Source: Durusdinium trenchii (taxonomy: Eukaryota > Sar > Dinophyceae > Suessiales > Symbiodiniaceae). From it: DNA of 64,000 nt. Position numbers and translations under genes: made by a program. The stretch lies in NCBI GenBank assembly GCA_963970005.1, contig CAXAMN010003547.1:115385-179384 (forward strand), given 5' to 3'. The first letter of the stretch is position 1. The number at the start of each line of letters is the position of its first letter. Shown here in pieces: positions 1 through 11,707 of this stretch. The notes beneath the pieces were generated by a model, which saw only the letters and a list, made by a program, of their open reading frames with translations, made no database searches and was not told where the DNA came from.

Positions 1-230
1 CGTGCTAGTTTTCCATATTCACACTTGCCTACTCATTTGCATGCTTGCATATACTCATTGCATGCTTGCATACCCATCACTTGCATACTTACACTTGCAT
101 ACTTCTTGGATGCTTTCCCTCTTCCGCTTACACTGGGGTACGTATAGCGTCATGTTGTAGTGCAAGTGTGGTGGAAGTGTCAGTGTGTAAGTGTAAGTGT
201 CGAAGTGTCAGTGTTCAAGGGATTTTCCGG
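1..230. repeat. degenerate short tandem repeats
   Basis: Positions 20-110 repeat variants of 'CTTGCATAC', and 165-215 repeat 'AGTGTC/AGTGTA' on the plus strand. They overlap the end of the LINE remnant. No coding potential is supported. Confidence 0.55.
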
Positions 231-630
231 AAGAACCCTTCGCAATGCTTTCGGGAAAAATAACATCCCAACTGTGTGGCACGCACCCTTCTCTCAAAAC
301 ACCGTTGTAAAGCACCAGCAAATCCTCCAGCAAATCGTCGGGAATGTATTGTAACAGTTCGGCTACCAATCCAATATCATCTCCACTTCTGTTTGCCTTT
401 AACTGTTTGGTTGCACATTGCAAATCACCGAGTTACAAAAGCCCAAGAAGGTTCCAGCAAAGCTTCCGGTTTGTCAGGCGGCTGGGAATTTCCTGTGCAA
501 ATGTGTGCCAACAAATTTGCGAATTCAACGGCTGAAGGCTGCTCCACCATGAGTCGTCCAGACATTCTCGCCTCCAAGTGCCGGAGTGACTTCCAACACA
601 AAATTGGATTGAATTTTTCTTGTTTTTGTT
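208..630 (-). pseudogene. LINE (non-LTR) reverse transcriptase fragment
   Basis: The frame at 423-208 has the block that precedes the RT fingers in LINE polyproteins: 'LKANRSGDDIGLVAELLQ' followed by 'LYNGVLREGCVPHSW', which matches the LK-x-K/R-S-x-D-x-x-G-L-x-x-E-L pattern. The upstream part (about 630-425, 'HLEARMSGRLMVEQPSA') lies in another frame, so one frameshift separates the two. The catalytic YADD region would lie left of position 1 and is not seen. No endonuclease domain could be recognised upstream. Family membership is from the motif only. I regard it as a truncated, decayed copy. Confidence 0.7.
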
Positions 631-2330
631 GGCTAGGGAAATATATCTTCCCCTCTGGTCCTGCTGTCAGGCGCCAGCCTTTTGTAGGGGCACGCGGGGA
701 TGGTATCCAGAAACGCCACCACATCCGACTCACGTCGGGTACCTCGCAAGGTGGTGGCCGACCCGGATTGCTCCGTGCGCAAAGGTTGCGTAAGGAACGG
801 TCTTCTTGAAAGTCCGTCCACTGCAAGTCCTGGATCTGCGAGGCTTCGGGCCCCCGCCCGCGGCTTGGTCAGAGCGGCTTTTCGTGTTGGACACCACGGA
901 TGGAATCGTAATATTTTGTACTATGAATATTATTATTACAAGTATTATTTCAAAAGGGGCTAACGCGACTGGAAGGAGACGTGCTCATTGGAAACCTTCT
1001 GCCTCTTGCCTTTCGGAAGGCAACACGCCCCTTTCGCCGAGGATAAAGCCACTGCAGTTTCAGAGCCCGGGATGTCTGCCTGCGTGGCCTCCTTGGTGGA
1101 ACATCCTCCGAGGTCCCGCTCCGGTTTCGGGAGCCCGCCATAGAATGGGCCGCCGACCGCACCAATTCCAGGTCAAGAGGTCACCGCACATGCTCATCGG
1201 GTTCCATCGCAATTATTGGTTTAACGATCACAGTCCGGATGGGAATCTTCACGCCTGCTTTGGGTGCCCGCCAGCTGGAGTTTGGGGATGTTCAGGGCGA
1301 CCTCTCACCAAATTTTGGTCACCACATTGCGTTTCTCCCTGGTACAAAGATCCGCCGTGGACTCCGTTTGCCAGTCGCCGCCTTGTTGGGGGCCGATGGT
1401 AGAACAATGATACTTCGGGACGATCAAGAAAACAGGGCAGAAACGCAGAAACGCAGAACCCGTCTTGGTTGGCCAGGCCGTCATGAGTCATCTCCAACGT
1501 CTGAAAAGCCACCTCCCGGGATCGGGCAGGCGCGCTGCAGGTCATCGCACCTCGCAATGCAGCCCACCTCAAAGTTGGGTTTCCAGTCGCTGTGGGGGCG
1601 GGGCCCCTCCTGGCCCGTTCCACAGGCCGTCGAAACACGAACTCGGTGATTGGTGGCTTGCTTGATTTGCACAAGCCGGGGCTTGGCTCATGGCGACAAT
1701 GCGTTCGGTCAACTCCCCGTCTGCTGGCGCACAGGAGGTTGCAATCAGGAACTTGAGGAGGTAGGAGCCGCCGCTGCCATCGAGGCTGCCGCAAGTTCCA
1801 TGGCAGCATCCCCCGCCGTCTGGCCCACAGCGCCACGGGCAACTGTGCCATCCGGAGGGGGGACATGTGAGGCCGACATAGTGCCGCCAGCCTCTCCTGG
1901 AGCTCCTCTGGCCTGGGAAGTTCCCATTTGACGAAATCACCCAGAGTGATAGTTTCCGAATCATCACTGGGAAGGATGTGCCAGCCAAATCACAGTTCCT
2001 CCAAGGGGCCCAGAGTGAACGATGTCGTATGTAGGGACGGTGGAAACCGATGTGCACGCAGTCGTTGGACGAACAGGGTGGCCGTCGCCGAATGTGGACG
2101 GATGGCGCTGTGCTGGGCTGGGTGGTCTGGGGTGGTCCGACGCTCGTTTCCAGAAGACGAACTAACATCGACCGGAGGGTGTGCGCAGGGAGCTGCGCTG
2201 CCACGCAAACGGGCGAAGCGCCGGCGGCAATGCAGGGTGGAAGGGCAGTGGAGCGGTGGCTTCTTCCAGCCACATCCAGGCACCATGATTGAAACCAGCA
2301 AAAACAAGCATCAAACAACTGGTTTCAGGG
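631..2330. other. GC-rich stretch without recognised gene
   Basis: Long frames are open on both strands because the DNA is GC-rich and stop-poor. The minus-strand frames at 1249-1866 and 1569-2318 could be decayed upstream LINE sequence (endonuclease side), but I could not identify any endonuclease catalytic motif. Confidence 0.4.
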
Positions 2331-5300
2331 ATATCACGACATGATATCATACTTTCGTACTACCATACACCATGGGCACCAAACATGCCTTCCCTCGCGC
2401 TGCAGACGTAGGCCGTAGGACATAGGGCACCTTTTGTTGCGCAAACACTTCGAAGTCGTACGGATTTGTGCAAGACGGTGATGCCACTTATATACTGCTT
2501 TCACACACCCGAAAGCTTTCACACGCAGCAATGACAAGGGTTGAATAACGCTGGGATCCTTCTGACCGAGCTCCTCTACTGGAACGACTCTAGACAACGA
2601 TTGCAATTGCTTCATGAGACATCCAGAGTCCGGTCGCTTAGCGAACAGCCTGTCGCTTCATCGCAAACAACATTGACCGGCAGCAAGTTCATTGGGGGTA
2701 CCAACAGACCTGTCCTGTCTTCTGTGCAAGACCTGTGCAAGACCTCTGTGTAGCTACATGGCAGCAATCGAGAAGGGCTTGACAAAATACGCAACGAATG
2801 CAACGAATTTAGCACACTCAACCCAAGCCTGATTCAGAAGGCACTCGACCTCCTACAGCATTGCAACATGCCCGTCTTACTGGCCGTCGTAACCTGGCCG
2901 TCTTACTGGCCATCTGCAGAGAGCGAAGTAAGGGGACAAAGCAGTAGGGCTCTGGATTGGCTGGATACGCAAGATGCAGAAATTCCACGCTTGAAAATGT
3001 TTGAAAGTGTATGGACTCGTGGACGTCTAGAGTCTAGAGCTGATCCTTCAAAGGCATCCACAAACAGCACACCGGACGGTTTTCACGGCGCACGCATCGC
3101 GCTGCAAGTCGCTGCCAGTCTTTTGGTCGCGAGCGTTAACAGAGTCTGAAGTCCGGGGATTGCTCCTGCTTGGACCCTTCAGCCCAAGAAAAGCACTGGG
3201 CTCAAATATCTCAAGGAACCGAGAAACACCAACTTTTGCATGTGCAGAGTTGGACACCCGCTGATGGGGACAGTGTTTGCTTTCGATTCTGTCAAAGGGG
3301 CAGTTATCAAAATGCATGGAACAAAGTGATTCAACGGATTTGGATGGATTTCCCTTGACCGTTGCTTTTGGTCGCTGACTTTAGAGCAACCCCGGACGGT
3401 CAAAGTCACTCGCCACGCGCAAGCCCAGGGGTGCTGGGTTTCTCGTCACGAGCCGCCTGCCAAAGAAGGAATTAAAGATAATTAAAGCAAAAACGCTCAA
3501 GTGATGAAGAGTGATGATCAACATGACGGACATTGACAAAGTCAATCAATTCAATAGCCATAATTACATGCAAATCAGTATAAATATGCTAAATTTCGAT
3601 GCATGAATGTCCTTGCTATATAAGTAAGTATATCAAGGTTACACAAACGCATGAATCTCAGCAAGGATGACCTGTCGACCCAGCCTTTGAAAAAACTGTC
3701 GACCAACGAAAAAATCAGACCCAACTGATCTGGTGGACCAAGCAAAGGGATCGATGGTGAATCTTCCTCTCCAGCCAAAAGTGACACAGCATACACCAGA
3801 GTGGAAATTAGATGGAAAAAGAACCAATAATATAACGTGGCCAGGATTCCAACCACAAAAAAAGTTAGACATACATATATATACATATTAATATTAATTA
3901 TAGTCTATACACTAGTCTTTACATGTCTTTACTGAACAACTACAACACCAGGTCCACCATTTTTGTTTACATGGTCTTGGAAGGCTAGGGCAAAAAGTAG
4001 AGCTCAGTACTAACGCCTCTAGAAAGGTTGCTGAACCCCAAGAATGATCAAGAATGGCTTCATGACACAAATCGATCTGATTGAAACACGCCTTGCAAAC
4101 GCCTGTGCTTCTTGAGTCGAGTCATTTGTGTGGGGAAGTCATCCGTCAACTGCCATTGGGATACTTACTGAGTTCTCTGTCAAACCATAATGAATGATCA
4201 TGGTCATTAAAGTGCCAGGTGAGTCGTCACTAGGTGGACATCATCCCTTATCACAAACCGCCTGAAGCAGCCACCTCCATGCCAATGCCTGAAAGGACCC
4301 CACAGCCACAGCCGCTCCAACCCACTGCCCTCCGGTCGCCTCTCAATGCACCACGTTTGCGTCAGATTTTGGCTTCGCCAGAACCTCGCCAGAACCACGA
4401 GCTCGCACGGCCGAGTTGAGGCGGTGCCCTCATTTATACAAGTTTTATAGTCCAACTGCAGGGGCTTTTCTTTCATCCACCGTCGATCTGAAGACGTCGG
4501 AGCCGACGCGGGCTCCAGGGTCCTGCGCTACGGCAGAACTTCGTGGACGGTCTCCGTACGTATGTCTAAGTCCATGGGTGTCGGAGAGGGTCGATGTTGG
4601 GTCGTTTCTTCAAAGCGTTGTCCAATGAACTCGCATCATATCCCATACACTCCATGGGACTGCCATATAATATGCCTACATTGACCCCCCAAACCACCAC
4701 CCTAATTGGAAAACCTCAGGCCGTTGATCACGGCCCGGACTCCACGGAACCCCTCAGCACGGCGGCGTCTTACGGCTTCTCATGGCGGATCGCCTGTTGC
4801 AGTCGCGCATCCATCATCTGGAGCCGCGTGTCAAGTGCACTGACCTCGGAGTCGCGCAAGGTGCGCCGGCAGGTGTCCCACAAGGGCAGGACGACGCGGG
4901 GGGGGTGATACGGAGTGATTGGGTCTGTTCATCTACCCATTTCCTATTGAATCTATAGACCAGGAACAAAAGGGAAAAGACACAATGAGGAAAATCATCA
5001 CACAACAAAGATTACTCTTTCCATCTCTTTCCACTTCAAAAGTAACATGTCTTTAACAAAGGACACAGGACTTGCAGCTCCCAAGTCGAAAGCGAGAAAA
5101 CCTTCTCCACATTGACAGCCCATCGAAGGGCTCTCGTCCCACACCAGGTGCCCCGCCTGCTGTGCGACAGCATTGAGCCCCCGAGCCTCAAATGGAGCCG
5201 CTCAAATGGAGCTCCATCGTTCCGGGATCCGATGAGTGGAAAGGGGTTGGGAGTGGGTGGCACTTGCGCTATGATCAGAATCGATCATGAATTAGGATTA

Positions 5301-6160
5301 GTCAGGGGGGACTTTTCTGAAAAAAATAGAACAACATAAGAACAATCTATTCTTTTCACAAGCGGGAGAGCTCAAGTGAGTGTGTTGCATCTGGGATCAT
5401 GTGGGGGGCACCGGGCCCTGTCGGGGCGATTCGATTCTGGCAGAATTGCAGTTTCTAGTGGCAAAGGTTGGTCTTTCATTCTATGGACCACTAATCTGCA
5501 ACAGGTCTACGTGTAATAGCTCGGCACAGAAAAACCTTGCAAACCTCATACCCCTGGAGTATTTCTGGTCCAGGGTGGAGTTTACTGACGATGAAACAAA
5601 ATGAAACTGTAAACTTCTACCAGTTTTGACTTCTGTGCATCCTGGACTATCCTATCTGAGTATCAATATAGTTCAATATAGCAAAGCATAATAAAACATA
5701 TACATATCAAAAGAGACTCCCCTCTTATGAAAGGCAGCACTGGCTCACAAACTGGTATGGTCGATGCTGGTCCTCTTGAGAAGGCCATCGCTCCTTGAGG
5801 GCAACCCTCAGCCACGCAGTTGAGCAACACGGCTCAACTTCTGCAAGGCAGGAGGGCTCTTCGCAGCAAACCCCATGGTTTTCCCCGGAAGGCGGAATGT
5901 TCCGGCACGGGTCAACCGGCACGTGCCGGGATCGGCAGGTGCCGGGATCGTTTTGCGGTCCGCGTGACAGTCCGCGTTCGCTGCTCCGAGAGGCAAAGGA
6001 TCTCTTTAGCTCCAAGATGGACCTCAGTGATCGATGATCGATGGATCAAACCATGATCAATGCAGCGAAACCAACGACGCAAGTCTTCCATGACCAAGTG
6101 GTAGGAAGAACAAACCATACCAGGTCCTCCAACGAAGCAAAAACAAAAAAAACAACTGAC
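2331..6160. other. unassigned non-coding stretch
   Basis: I see only short frames with no recognisable domain or splice-bounded coding block. AT-rich tracts occur near 3570-3920. Confidence 0.4.
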
Positions 6161-6194
6161 AGGAGGAGGAGGAGGAGGAGGAGGAGGAGGAGGA
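6161..6194 (+). repeat. (GAG)n microsatellite
   Basis: About eleven uninterrupted AGG/GAG triplets. They create poly-Arg and poly-Pro pseudo-ORFs on the two strands. Confidence 0.95.
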
Positions 6195-8394
6195 CGCATG
6201 CCCCAAACCCAAAGTGGGCTGTGAAATTTGGGTTACAGTCCCCTCCATGACAAAAGGATAGAATTGGAACACAGCTTCCTGGAAAGTTATCAAGTTATCT
6301 GCGTGTACCAACATGAGTCTCTGAACATCCATGTTTAGTGGATAGATCGAGTATGATAGAATTCACACTAGCACCAAGCACTGTGGTGGTTGTTAGACTT
6401 AGACGTGGGTAAACGATCCCTCATTCCTCACAAAAACTTCCCCTATAGACAGCATGGCAACAGCAACAATGTTTTTTGGTGGCCCTCATTCCATGCAACT
6501 GGCACTCATTCTCAGTGCTTCGTCATTCCAAGCAACATGCTCTCCTTGTCTCCGCTCCTCACCCCTCCACACCCCGAGGAGAACCCTCGCAGCTCAAGTT
6601 CCGCGCATGGGCCGTAGCTCAGCGGAGACCTGGACCATCCCATAGAGGAGCTCCTGAGGGCGCGTGCGCGATGACACGCGTGTCATCGGGTGCTATCAAT
6701 TGATACTGAAACGGGTCTGGGATGTTCTTCTTTAACTTTGATGAGCTGTCAGGGCGGTCTAATTATTTGCTCCAACATCAACCTTCCATGATCAACGCAA
6801 ACATCGTTCCACATGCCCTGCCTTAAAAAAAAAAAAAAAAAACGCACGTCGCTATGAAAACGCCTTGGCCCTCCAAACATCGACGACGGTTCGCCTTTTT
6901 GCTGCGAGCGCGTGCACACGGATGCTTTGGGTCGGGGACCCTTAGGACCTTGTCCTCTACCTCCTCTCGGTCTCCTCGATCTCCACGATGTTGGAGTCCT
7001 CATAGTCGACCAGGTCGAAAATGGCATTCAAGTCCTCCCAGTGTTTTTTTCAAGGAATAGAGCACATGCGCATACATGCGCCCTCTTGTTCCTAGTAAGA
7101 ATGCTCTAAGAATGCTCGATGCCAGGAGCCCCTAGTAGCGTCCTTGCTCCTAGTAGCGATGGAATAGAGCATATGATGGATGCCAAACGTCGTCCCAAAG
7201 CCTTTCCGGTGTTGAAGAGGAAGTTGGATTCATATGCATCCCATCCACTGGAGACCCCTTTCTGGGCGAGTGGCCCCTCAATGGCCGGATGATTGCGCTC
7301 TGGGATGTAGGCAAACGGAGAACACCAAAGTCAGATCAACATGCAGAGGAAATTTACACGGAATAATATGTCCTCCTTGACCGAACCAAGAATGCTTGCA
7401 AATGAACAATGCCGTTGATGGTGCATGACAAACTAAACAAACATTACTACTATATACATCTATATATATACATACTACTACAGGGATTATCAAGGGTATG
7501 TGTAGAAATGGATTGAAACTCCTAGGACTACATATAATATCTCATACCAAACTGTGCACTTCCCTCCCTGTTTCGCCTAAGGGTTGTGATCCATCTCTGA
7601 GCACGGATATTTGGATATGTGTTTTACGTACATCTCTAATCAAACCTCATCGCATCTCTTCTGGTCACTTGCGACATTTGACACTTGTCCATCGTGGGCC
7701 AACACCAATCTTTTGGTATCTTTTGGAAAGGGACTTGTTACAGTACGATGCTGAATCTGAAGAAACTCATCCGTCGTGCCAAATCATTGACCGATATGAT
7801 ATATGCAGAAGCGTTTGCTCCCCTGCGCATCACGCGGGAAACTCCCTCTGTATCTGTCGATATCCGGCTGTGGCCGCTTCAGCGATCGTAGCACATCCGG
7901 ATGACTCTGATGGAATGACCGTGACAGTGGGAACCCACGGTGCAGAACTCTGATGGAATGCCCCCCATACACCAGAAGAACCAAATGGATTCCTCCAAAA
8001 CACTTCGTCACCTTGCAGGACAGCGAGAATATAGACTTTGATTCAAACCATCTTCAACTATCTTCAATTATCATGGTGAATCCTGTGAACAACAATCGAG
8101 TTACGGCATGCCGAGCATCTCGGCGTTCGTTTGTACGACCGTTTCGGGCCTGGTCTCGAAGATGCATGCAGTCCGTTTCGCACATGGCCAGCACCTCGCT
8201 GATCGGGAAGGAACGGTCTTTCGACGGTTGACTTGGGGCCTGGATCAACTCGGGGCGTGGATGGCGTGGATGGCGTGTGTTGCAAATCCAGTCAAAGTAT
8301 CTCCCAGCTCAGATGGTGGGCTCCGGGTGTCCGGTTCCCGGAATGGTGTTTCCCACCATTCCGGGAACTGGACACACCCTACCCTCAGATGGTC
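6195..8394. other. unassigned stretch with poly-A run
   Basis: It holds an 18-nt A run near 6825-6842 and the dispersed repeat at 7115-7150. The plus frame at 7685-7891 ('NLKKLIRRAKSLTDMIYAEA') looks protein-like but I cannot assign it. Confidence 0.35.
7115..7150 (-). repeat. dispersed copy of the 20.2-kb 40-bp repeat
   Basis: The segment reads 'GAGCCCCTAGTAGCGTCC' then 'TTGCTCCTAGTAGCGATGG'. It is the reverse complement of the unit in the array at 20133-20395, so the same repeat family occurs at two sites 13 kb apart. Confidence 0.75.
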
Positions 8395-8753
8395 TTGAAC
8401 ATATTTGTGAAGTTGGGCAGTGTGCAAACATGTGCCAAGCCATTGATGATGTTTGAAGCGCCTAACACCATAAATGACACGCCTAGTGGAAGCCTGCCAT
8501 ACCCCATTAAAGCCAAACAATACCAACAAAAATCAAAAAGAAGCCTGTGGGGTGGCCATTGGGTATCTGAGTTCGCTTCAGATGACCTTTTGCAGGTGAG
8601 GTGAGTCATTTTCAGGACGACAAACCATCTCGGCATGTCCTGTCTTTGGTGCTTCGACATTTTCGCTGGCAGGGAGGCCGGTGTCAAAAGTGTCGCACTT
8701 TCATCTTCAGCCAAAAACTCCTCAAACGCACTTTGCTTCCGCCCACATTCCAA
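8395..8753 (-). CDS. candidate exon of a membrane protein
   Basis: An open frame of about 120 codons runs from 'FEEFLAEDESATLLTPAS' to a hydrophobic stretch beginning 'LLFDFCWYCLALMGYG', with a second one around 'LGVSFMVLGASNIINGLA'. It lies downstream, on the same strand, of the two membrane-protein exons at 9454-10431 and may belong to the same gene. The exon ends are not fixed, and I did not recognise the family. Confidence 0.35.
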
Positions 8754-9453
8754 TCATGCAACTGCAATATACTACAATATAGTGTCACTGCCTCATACTG
8801 CCCCTGCAGCAGTTCACTCTGCCTCTTCCTGTAAAGCATCCCCCCCGAGTTGAATCACGTCCCCGACATCCCTACCGACACAGCAGCTCTACAGGCGCCC
8901 ACGGGCCTTCTCCTTGCAGCTCTCGAACTGCGATTTCTCAATGAAGGCAGAATCTTCACTGCTGTGCTCCTGGTGACTTCTTCACGCAGCGTCGGTCGCT
9001 CCGACCCAAGTTCAGAAACTTGCTAGCATGGTGCTGTACTGTTGCCACTAACTCAATCAAACGGAAACTCATCAGACTTGGCATGCTTATTGAACCATCA
9101 CTTGCTCCTTTTCATAGACTCCAGCTTTGCAAAAGATGCAAAAGCCAGCGCAAAGGCGGGCGCAAAGGGCTCAGTTCAAACAACTTCTGAGCTCTGATTG
9201 TTGTGTTTTGATTTGTCCCTGATTGCTTTCAAAGTAAGCCAGGGTGAGGCCCCAGCACCCAACCTTTGCTGAGCAGGCGTTTCTGTGACATTTTGCCACA
9301 GGGCATGCTGGATCTGTGTATGCTGAGAGTTTAAGAGGTTAGGTTGAACCCAATGCTCGCGAAATCTCAGGTTCTCTTAATTAGAAAATGGTGGAGGAAA
9401 ACTGCATAGGACTTCTGCAAATCTCTGCTGACAGTGGGCAGCCTGCTCATCAG

Positions 9454-9648
9454 CTACCCTTCGTGCAAATACCAAACTATATGTCCCACAAACAGGTGGA
9501 ACAAGCCGATGACCAGGAAGACCGATATCTCCAGTATGTGCTCCACATTGTCGTTGCCGTCCATGGGAAAAATGCGATTGTCAATGAACATGGACACGCT
9601 GTGGCAAACACCATGAGCCGCAAAGAAGGCTACGATGGAGTTGTTCAC
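9454..9648 (-). CDS. small multi-pass membrane protein, exon 2
   Basis: The exon opens after an AG acceptor at 9649-9650 (CCCCAG|GTG) with 'VNNSIVAFFAAHGVCHSVSM', and contains the hydrophobic segments 'ILEISVFLVIGLFHLFVG' and 'HIVWYL'. Its phase-0 start joins the phase-0 GC donor of the exon ending at 9932, so the two read through as 'FFLTAANPK' + 'VNNSIVAFF'. The pattern (short TM helices, 'AANP', then 'HG') resembles DUF6632-like small membrane proteins of unknown function. That match is by eye only. A GT near 9465 could be the real donor, making the exon slightly shorter. Confidence 0.5.
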   Translation of the reverse strand: MNNSIVAFFAAHGVCHSVSMFIDNRIFPMDGNDNVEHILEISVFLVIGLFHLFVGHIVWYLHEG

Positions 9649-9931
9649 CTGGGGCAGGTTTGTATTGTGTACTAACTATCATGGACTAGCAATTAGAATA
9701 TACGGAATCTTGAAATTTAGGAACTAAAATTACTAGTCAACTCATTGGACCCCGAGTTAGAATATGGGAACAGCCAGTCCAGTTAGACAATGGGAAACCA
9801 CTCGTCATGTAGAGTCATTAGGCCCCCCCCACCCAAATCACCTTGTCGGATGCAGCTGGAGCCCTTAAAATCCATGTGAGCATATGTGAGCCTTTCCTTT
9901 TTGCCTCGAACGGATCCCGTCTTCGCGAGGC

Positions 9932-10431
9932 CTTGGGGTTCGCAGCCGTCAGAAAGAAGGCCAAGGCGAAGGTGGCGAAGGTTCCACGCCAGAGGAGCTC
10001 TGCATCAAGATTGTAAGGGTGCCACCTCACCCACTTCTGCACACGCTCCCAAGGGCCAAAGATGGGCATGATGAGGCCAAAGGGCAAGAGTGAAAAAACA
10101 ATGGTGTAGATCTTCACTCGCAGTTTCATGACTGGGTCGGTGAGGTGCCGGTAGGCTCCCTTGCAAAAGTCGATCCAAGCAAGGCTCCGCAGGGGCCAGG
10201 CCAAAACCAAAACGACCACAATCAATGCCAATGCAAGGCCCAGCTGCAGCCACAGGCCTGCAAGGAGGAGAGCTTTCTTGAAATTCTTTCTGAGTTTTGG
10301 GGCATCATATTTGCTTGGACAAACGATTGTTGCAGCAGGCCTGTGATCGCTAGAAGGACACTCTGAATCGTGAGCCACATGATAGCCATCAACAGCAGTG
10401 GCTGTAGTCGCAAATACGTCCCACCGTAACA
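9932..10431 (-). CDS. small multi-pass membrane protein, exon 1
   Basis: A minus-strand frame gives a polar start ('KYDAPKLRKNFKKA'), a long hydrophobic helix rich in Leu/Ala/Val, then 'MKLRVKIYTIVFSLLPFG', 'PIFGPWERVQKWVRWHP', and a third helix ending 'FATFALAFFLTAANPK'. The block M-K-L-R-V ... G-P-W ... W-x-W/R-H-P ... A-A-N-P resembles DUF6632-type proteins, whose function is unknown. The 3' end is a GC donor (AAG|GCCTCG) whose phase fits the acceptor at 9648. The 5' end is the AG acceptor at 10432-10433 (TTCTTCTGCAG|). An additional intron inside is possible near 'DFCKGAYRHLTDP'. The true first exon was not found. Confidence 0.5.
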
Positions 10432-11478
10432 CTGCAGAAGAAAAAGTGGGGAAGGGAAGTGAGGTCAAGTGGTGCCACCTAGGGAACGACTGGAGGTCCC
10501 ATCTCTTAACATCTTCCTGGTGAGTCGCATGCGATGGTAGGGCTGATTCACCATGCCCTTTGAAGACCAAGTTCCTGGCCAGTGACCCGAGTGGATGGAC
10601 GACAGGTCCCGGAAAGGGTTGATCTGAAGTCTGATGACCAAGGCTTGGGAAACCAACAAATCTGACACCAATCTGACACAAATTCATCCCCTTTTGAAGT
10701 ACCCAGATTCTCTGGAAGTGGATACGTGTGAGGTGGAAGAGACAAGTTGTACGATGCCAAGAGCTGCAATTCGCCATCGCCCGCCGTCCGCTAGCTTGAT
10801 CTCTGCGCCATCTTTCAGCCTTGGCAGTTCGGTTCTGAACTTCCCATGGGAGTGCTTTGGCTTGGGTGAACGTAGGGGAGGCCTAGTAGAAGCCACACGA
10901 ACATACATGCATCCAGAAAAATCTAAAGTTGCATGTTTATATACAAAAAATGAATGTTAGCATGATGTTATATATGAGAGTTTAAAACAGTATACCCACA
11001 CCTCATGGACGCTCCTAAGTAGGGCGAACCTATCCCCTATGGTTTTGTCCAAGCAACTCGGGCCCCCTCTCCTCATCCTTGTCCAGAGTATCCCTCCCGA
11101 TTGCAGTGGCAGTAGCCATGGCAGCGTCGGCTCCACAAAAAAACAAGTGGGTTCCGCACGATGTGGCCAATCGCAAAACACACAAAAAGAAGAAAAACGA
11201 CCCACATCGACCTTTCGTGAAATCCAAAGATTCTTGAGAAGTCGTTGGCTCTTTTGGGGATCCACCCTCCACCTACCCCAGGAAAAGGCCGAAGGCTCCT
11301 CGAGGATCGACCGGGCCGCGCGGGTGAAGGCCGCCCGGGCCTCGGTGCTTTCCGTGGCGGGGTGTCGGGAACGCCAAAAGGAGGTCCAAACACGACCGGT
11401 GGGACATTGACCCTTTTGAGCCACACTAGAACGAAGAACTAGTACATATATATATGTTAATATGAACCATATATGGTA
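10432..11478. other. unassigned stretch left of the Copia element
   Basis: Several overlapping minus frames are open around 11030-11426, one with a hydrophobic block ('WVVFLLFVCFAIGHIV'). None has a consistent splice context or recognised domain. Confidence 0.35.
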
Positions 11479-11673
11479 ACAACAGGTAGTCAAGGTTGTA
11501 GCACACGAAGTCTAAACCGCTATGGCTAACGATCGAAGGTCGACCGATCCCACACACTTGTGTGGGGGCTAGGATGGCGTAGCCGCTGACTCTTTTCCGC
11601 GCTCGAGCAGCCCGCCGCTGCGGGTTTGGTTAAGTGCATGAACATGCCTCCAAGTGTATGGATACACTTCACA
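11479..11673 (-). repeat. 3' LTR of Copia element 1
   Basis: It aligns with 16633-16828 over its full length, with two substitutions and one G insertion/deletion. In element orientation it starts TGTGAAGTG. The far end (CTGTTGT) lacks a canonical CA, so that boundary may be off by a few bases. No clear polypurine tract lies beside it. Confidence 0.93.
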
Positions 11674-11707
11674 TTGGGGCAAAAGTGAAAAGCAAGGCTG
11701 GAGCATT

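Noticed and set aside
650-2318. LINE endonuclease domain upstream of the RT fragment
   Set aside because: Frames are open, but I could not find any of the conserved endonuclease motifs, so only the RT fragment is reported.
5912-6332. minus-strand frames with poly-proline or poly-serine
   Set aside because: They are generated by the (GAG)n microsatellite at 6161-6194.
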